Below, piece after piece: positions 23,013-26,540 of a stretch of 26,540 bases of DNA. The position numbers were made by a program, and so were the translations under genes. This DNA is from CAVPGH01 sp046726955 (GTDB taxonomy: Bacteria > Acidobacteriota > Vicinamibacteria > Fen-336). The stretch is from assembly GCA_046726955.1 (NCBI GenBank), contig JBKPBQ010000481.1:1-26540 (forward strand), read 5' to 3'. The notes below the pieces were generated by a model. It was not told where the DNA came from. It ran no database searches and saw only the letters and a list, made by a program, of their open reading frames with translations. Position 1 is the stretch's first letter. The number at the start of each line of letters is the position of its first letter.

Positions 23013-24968
23013 TCAGCTCGCGGGACGGATCCGGGCCGCCCAGCCGCCGCCGGGGGCCAGCCGGACTTCGAGCCGTGTCGTCCGGTCCACCCGGGTCTTC
23101 GCGCGCGTGTAGTCCGCGCCCCAGCGGTCGGCGTTCGTTCCGTCCGCGAAGGCGTCGAGCTCCCACGACCCGTCGCCGAGGAAGGACAGGTCGAGGGCGA
23201 GCGATCGCTCGGTCCAGTCGGTGATCGCGCCGATCCACCACTCGCGGCCCCTTCGCCGGGCGAGCGCTACGTAGTCGCCCATCTTCGCCTGGAGCACCCG
23301 CGTCTCGTCCCACACCGAGGGCACCGGGCCCAGGAACTCCATGACCTCCGGCTCGCGCTCGTAGGCGGAGGGGCTGTCCGCGAGCATCTGTAGCGGGCTC
23401 TCGAAGACGACGTAGAGCGCGAGCTGGTGGCAGCGCGTGCCCAGGCTCATGGGCGCCTCGAAGATGGAAGCGAAGCGCTTCCTTCCCGCCGCGTTGGTCA
23501 TCGCCCCCGGCGTGTAATCCATCGGCCCCAGGTACATGCGCGTGAAGGGCAGGGTCGCGTCGTGCTCCGGGTCGGTGGTGTCGCTCCACTTGACGTGCTC
23601 GAGGCCCATCACTCCCTCCGTGGTGAGGAGGTTCGGCCACGTTCGCGTGAGGAGGGCGGGCCGCTGGGCGCCGTGGAAGTCCACGACCATCTTCCGCTTC
23701 GCCGCCTCGCGGCAGATCCGGGCGTAGTAGTTCATGAGCGGCTGGTCGTCGCGCTGCATGAAGTCGACCTTGAGCCCCTTGATCCCCCACTTCTCGTAGC
23801 GGTCGAGCGCGGCATCGAGCTTCTCCTCGAGCGTCTTCCAGACGACCCAGAGCACGATCCCCACGTTCTTCTGCCGCGCGTAGGCGGTGAGGGCCTCCAT
23901 GTCCATCTCGGGCACGACCTTCAGCACGTCCCCCAGCTCGTACCAGCCCTCGTCCAGGATCACGTACTCGATGCCGTGGCGGGACGCGAAGTCGACGTAG
24001 TGCTCGTAGGTCTTCGTGTTCACGCCCGACTTGAAGGGGACGCCGTGGAGGTTCCAGGCGTTCCACCAGTCCCAGGCCACCTTGCCCGGCCGGATCCAGG
24101 ACGTGTCGGCGATCTCCGAGGGACGGGCGAGGAGATACACGAGCGAGCTCGTCAGCAGGTCGGCGTCAGTCTCCGCGACGCCGAGGATCCGCCAGGGAAA
24201 CGCGCGCGTCCCCCGCGTCCGGGCGATGTACTCGGCCCGGCGCGACACCCGCACGTCGCGGTCGCGCTCGCGCTTCTCCTCGAGCGGATAGCCCGGGAAG
24301 ACGGCGGCGAGGCCGTTGCCTCCCGTGCCCCGCAGCCAGAGGCCCGGGTAGTCGTCCACGTCGGACTCCGCGACCACGATCTTCGTGCCGTCCGCCGCCT
24401 CCACCACCGCGGGCAGGCTCGCGAGGGCGGTGGCGGGCACTTCCTTCAGCCACTGGTACTCGTACTTCCGCTCGTTGTGCGACTCGAACGAGTCCTCCTT
24501 CGGGAAGTAGACGTGGCCGTCTCCGGCGAACGTGAAGGTCGCCTCCTCCGCGCGGACTTCGACCTCGGAGCCGGCGAGCGCCGTCTCGAACCGGTAGGCC
24601 ACTCCTTCGTCGTAGGCGCGAAAGACGACGGCGTAGCCGCCGTTCATCTCCAGCCGCACCTCCTCGTAGCGCTCGGGGAGCGACGCGGCCTTGCGCGCCA
24701 CCACGGGCTCGACCGTCCGCGAGACGCGCTGCCTCTTCGCGGAGCGCATCTTCGGCTCGAGGCCGAGCACGGTCCCCCCGACGTCGAGGGACAGCGTGGC
24801 ATTGTCCACGAGGAGACGGCCCCCGAGGAGCACGCTGTAGCGGATGCGGTCGGCGAGCCCCACGCGCACCTCGAGGCGGCCGTTGGGAGACTTCAGGACC
24901 TGGCCGGTGGCGGCGCCGGCCGCGGTGGCCTGGATCAGCAGGACGAGCGCGAGCGCGCTTCGAAGCAC
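23013..24968 (-). CDS. Exported glycoside hydrolase family 97, retaining type
   Basis: A 651-residue GH97 enzyme with a signal peptide of about 20 residues (hydrophobic stretch then AAGA-A). The N-terminal beta-sandwich domain has SPNGRLEVRVGL at its start; the TIM barrel begins around WDWWNAWNLHG and includes EYVILDEGWYELGD and GIKGLKVDFMQRDDQ, then TTEGVMGLEHVKW, and a C-terminal beta domain follows. GH97 splits into inverting alpha-glucosidases with a Glu base and retaining alpha-galactosidases with an Asp nucleophile. Here the GLKVDFM motif supplies Asp, D402, and E457 lies 55 residues on as candidate acid/base, so alpha-galactosidase or beta-L-arabinopyranosidase is favoured. GTG at 24968 is chosen as start for its strong ribosome site; the frame extends to GTG at 24992. 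It is transcribed toward the CocE gene and may be regulated separately. Confidence 0.92.
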   Translation of the reverse strand: MLRSALALVLLIQATAAGAATGQVLKSPNGRLEVRVGLADRIRYSVLLGGRLLVDNATLSLDVGGTVLGLEPKMRSAKRQRVSRTVEPVVARKAASLPERYEEVRLEMNGGYAVVFRAYDEGVAYRFETALAGSEVEVRAEEATFTFAGDGHVYFPKEDSFESHNERKYEYQWLKEVPATALASLPAVVEAADGTKIVVAESDVDDYPGLWLRGTGGNGLAAVFPGYPLEEKRERDRDVRVSRRAEYIARTRGTRAFPWRILGVAETDADLLTSSLVYLLARPSEIADTSWIRPGKVAWDWWNAWNLHGVPFKSGVNTKTYEHYVDFASRHGIEYVILDEGWYELGDVLKVVPEMDMEALTAYARQKNVGIVLWVVWKTLEEKLDAALDRYEKWGIKGLKVDFMQRDDQPLMNYYARICREAAKRKMVVDFHGAQRPALLTRTWPNLLTTEGVMGLEHVKWSDTTDPEHDATLPFTRMYLGPMDYTPGAMTNAAGRKRFASIFEAPMSLGTRCHQLALYVVFESPLQMLADSPSAYEREPEVMEFLGPVPSVWDETRVLQAKMGDYVALARRRGREWWIGAITDWTERSLALDLSFLGDGSWELDAFADGTNADRWGADYTRAKTRVDRTTRLEVRLAPGGGWAARIRPAS

Positions 24969-25068
24969 GGTCACCTCCCCGGGAGCGGGCACGCTACCCC
25001 GAGGCCCGACCGCTTTTCAACCGGCGAGCGCGTTATCGGTCTCGACGGGCGCCGTGCGAGGATTCCGC
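24969..25068. other. Divergent intergenic region, GH97 / beta-lactamase fusion
   Basis: 100 bases between divergent genes that should hold both promoters. It contains the two ribosome sites (minus GGGGAGG at 24974-24980, plus GAGGA at 25058-25062) and a slightly AT-richer patch (about 25012-25040). No convincing -35/-10 pair was found. Confidence 0.4.
24974..24980 (-). promoter_or_regulatory. Ribosome-binding site deciding the GH97 start
   Basis: On the minus strand GGGGAGG lies 5 bases before GTG at 24968 and inside the longer alternative frame from 24992. It places the signal peptide at the very N-terminus, as expected. Confidence 0.7.
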
Positions 25069-26540
25069 ATGATCCTTCGACGCCTCTCGCGATCGCTCGT
25101 CCGCCTTTCCGTCGTCGCGGCCGCCCTGCTCGCGTCGGCTCGTCCCGGCTCAGCCGCCGAGCTCTCGGAGACCGAGAAGAGCTGGAATCAGCCGGTCGAG
25201 CCCTACCGGATCATGGGCCCGCTCTACTACGTCGGAGCCTCCGACCTCGCGGTCTTCCTGATCACGACGAAGGACGGACACATCCTGATCAACAGCGGGT
25301 TCGCGGAGACGGTGCCCCTCGTCGAGGAGTCGGTGCGCAAGCTCGGCTTCCGCCTCGAGGACGTGAAGGTGCTGCTGTCGAGCCACGCGCACATGGACCA
25401 CGTGGGCGGGATGAGCCTCCTGAAGGACGCGACGGGGGCCAAGGTCATGACGGCGGCGGGAGACGTGCGGCCGATGGAGACGGGCGGGCTCGGCGACTTC
25501 CGCTTCGAGGGGATCATGTCCTGGCGCGGCACGAAGGTGGACCGCGTCCTCCAGGACGGGGACACGGTCGCGCTCGGCGGAGTCACCCTCACCGCGCACG
25601 TCACCCCGGGGCACACCCGCGGGTGCACGACGTGGGCGCTCGACCTGCCCGACGGCGGCCAGACACGGAAAGCCGTGATCGTGGGCAGCATGTCCATCAA
25701 CCCGGGCGTCGTCCTCGTGGCGAACCCCAAGTACCCCGAGATCGCCGACGAGTACGCGCGCTCGTTCCGTGTCCTGCGCTCGCTTCCCGTGGACGTCTTC
25801 CTCGCGCCCCACGTGCAGCAGTTCGGGGCCGCGGAGAAATCGAAGCGCCTCGGCCAGTCCCCCAATCCCTTCGTCGACCCCGACGGCTACAAGCAGGCCC
25901 TCGACGGGTGGGTGGCGGCCTACCGCGAGCAGCTCGCCCGCGAGAAGGCCGCGGCGCGGATCTTCGACGACGTCCCCGCGAAGCCGGATCCGCGGGCGCG
26001 CTACGCGCTCTACGTCCACGGCCGTATCCTCGAGGAGCAGGGCGTGGGGGCGGTGAGCCCCGACTTCGGCCTCTACCAGTACGAGACGATCCTGCAGGCG
26101 CTCGCCGCCCGCGGCTTCACGGTGATCTCGGAGCGGAGGGTCGGCGACCAGGGCGGGGCCTATCCGGCCCGCCTCGCGGAGCGCGTGCGCAAGCTGCTCC
26201 GGGCCGGCGTTCCTGCCTCGCACGTGACCGTCGTGGGCGCTTCCAAAGGAGGGATGCTGACGGCGGCGACGGCAGCGGAGGTTCAGGAGGACACTGTCTC
26301 GTACGTCGTCCTCGCCGGCTGCGGAGACGCGACGCGACCCTTCGCCTCACGCCTGCGGGGGCGCATCCTCTCGGTCTACGACGCCTCCGACCGCTTCCAC
26401 CCGTCCTGCGAGGCCACGTTCGCGTCCGCCCCGCAGCTCCGCGAGAAGCGGGAGATCGTGGTCAGGAAGAACCTCGACCACGGCCTGCTCTACCAGCCAC
26501 GACCGGAGTGGATGGAGCCGCTGCTGGAGTGGATGAAGCC
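25069..26540 (+). CDS. Subclass B3-like metallo-beta-lactamase fused to an alpha/beta-hydrolase domain, partial
   Basis: An open frame of 490 codons from ATG 25069 (GAGGA at 25058-25062) to the window edge. A signal peptide (about 1-29) precedes an N-terminal metallo-beta-lactamase domain (about 45-290) of subclass B3 type: zinc ligands H106, H108, D110 and H111 in SHAHMDHVGG, H182 in TPGHTRG and H248 in LAPHVQQFG are all present; the usual Asp before the Gly pair reads Asn (LINSG). From about residue 312 a second domain starts, YALYVHGRILEEQG, with an elbow GASKGG (S392), candidate Asp D438 or D441 and H471 in NLDHGLL, which is an alpha/beta-hydrolase triad. Both domains look complete and the join is in frame. 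Only the extreme C-terminus is missing. Beta-lactam hydrolysis is unproven; a lactone or ester substrate is also possible. It is likely periplasmic. Confidence 0.88.
   Translation, partial: MILRRLSRSLVRLSVVAAALLASARPGSAAELSETEKSWNQPVEPYRIMGPLYYVGASDLAVFLITTKDGHILINSGFAETVPLVEESVRKLGFRLEDVKVLLSSHAHMDHVGGMSLLKDATGAKVMTAAGDVRPMETGGLGDFRFEGIMSWRGTKVDRVLQDGDTVALGGVTLTAHVTPGHTRGCTTWALDLPDGGQTRKAVIVGSMSINPGVVLVANPKYPEIADEYARSFRVLRSLPVDVFLAPHVQQFGAAEKSKRLGQSPNPFVDPDGYKQALDGWVAAYREQLAREKAAARIFDDVPAKPDPRARYALYVHGRILEEQGVGAVSPDFGLYQYETILQALAARGFTVISERRVGDQGGAYPARLAERVRKLLRAGVPASHVTVVGASKGGMLTAATAAEVQEDTVSYVVLAGCGDATRPFASRLRGRILSVYDASDRFHPSCEATFASAPQLREKREIVVRKNLDHGLLYQPRPEWMEPLLEWMK

Noticed and set aside
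24969..24992. Alternative GTG start for GH97, eight codons upstream
   Set aside because: The strong GGGGAGG site lies inside this extension and points to GTG 24968.
1..26540. tRNA, rRNA, CRISPR arrays, insertion sequences, att sites, riboswitches
   Set aside because: Looked for by eye and not found: no repeat-spacer pattern, no transposase or integrase motif, no cloverleaf in the few non-coding gaps, and gaps mostly too short for riboswitches.
25069..26540. Idea that the beta-lactamase and hydrolase domains are two adjacent genes
   Set aside because: The frame is continuous with no stop, and no ribosome site plus start codon stands at the domain junction near residues 290-312.

Overview
The window is about 26.5 kb of very GC-rich DNA in which almost every base is coding. 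It most likely comes from an Acidobacteriota genome. The main clues are an orphan MacB/FtsX-type permease of the acidobacterial duplicated orphan permease (ADOP) kind at the left edge, a roughly 1,100-residue Oar-like TonB-dependent receptor with an N-terminal carboxypeptidase-regulatory-like domain, a GH97 glycosidase, and long chains of genes joined by 4-base ATGA/GTGA overlaps. No rRNA, tRNA, CRISPR, transposase or integrase was seen.

Layout. (1) 1-2076, minus: ADOP-type permease, cut off at its C-terminus by the window edge. (2) 2243-3184, plus: an exported alpha/beta hydrolase with an Asp nucleophile (epoxide hydrolase/dehalogenase type). (3) 3185-3543: the only long non-coding stretch, with an AT-rich promoter-like island. 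(4) 3544-6873: Oar-like outer-membrane receptor, followed by a strong terminator hairpin and a second hairpin. (5) 7021-14807: a tightly packed operon of DoxX membrane protein, Tat-type Gfo/Idh/MocA oxidoreductase, GntR/FCD regulator, Old Yellow Enzyme-type flavoprotein, MFS transporter, IlvD/Edd sugar-acid dehydratase close to L-arabonate dehydratase, and a DapA-superfamily enzyme of the KdgD (5-dehydro-4-deoxyglucarate dehydratase) type. (6) 14908-21262: a second packed operon of SDR dehydrogenase, fumarylacetoacetate-hydrolase (FAH) family enzyme, RhaM-type sugar mutarotase, amidohydrolase-type lactonase, and an RbsB/RbsA/RbsC-like sugar ABC importer. (7) 21273-23006: exported CocE/NonD serine hydrolase, convergent with (8) 24968-23013, an exported GH97 enzyme with the retaining-type Asp. 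(9) 25069-26540, plus: an exported subclass-B3-like metallo-beta-lactamase fused in frame to a second alpha/beta-hydrolase domain, running off the right edge.

How it fits together (inference). Blocks 4 to 8 look like a carbohydrate-use locus without SusD: a receptor in the outer membrane, exported glycosidase and esterase, an ABC importer, and a non-phosphorylating oxidative route in the cytoplasm. Mutarotase, lactonase, sugar-acid dehydratase, SDR and FAH hydrolase are the parts of the known L-fucose/L-rhamnose routes that end in pyruvate and lactate. The IlvD-KdgD pair also matches the last dehydration steps of the oxidative L-arabinose route. The substrate cannot be fixed from sequence alone; L-fucose/L-rhamnose and L-arabinose/D-galactose/D-fucose are the leading options. 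The most unusual items are the beta-lactamase/hydrolase fusion at the right edge and the mixed pathway content, with an FMN oxidoreductase and a Tat-exported Gfo/Idh enzyme paired with DoxX inside a sugar operon.
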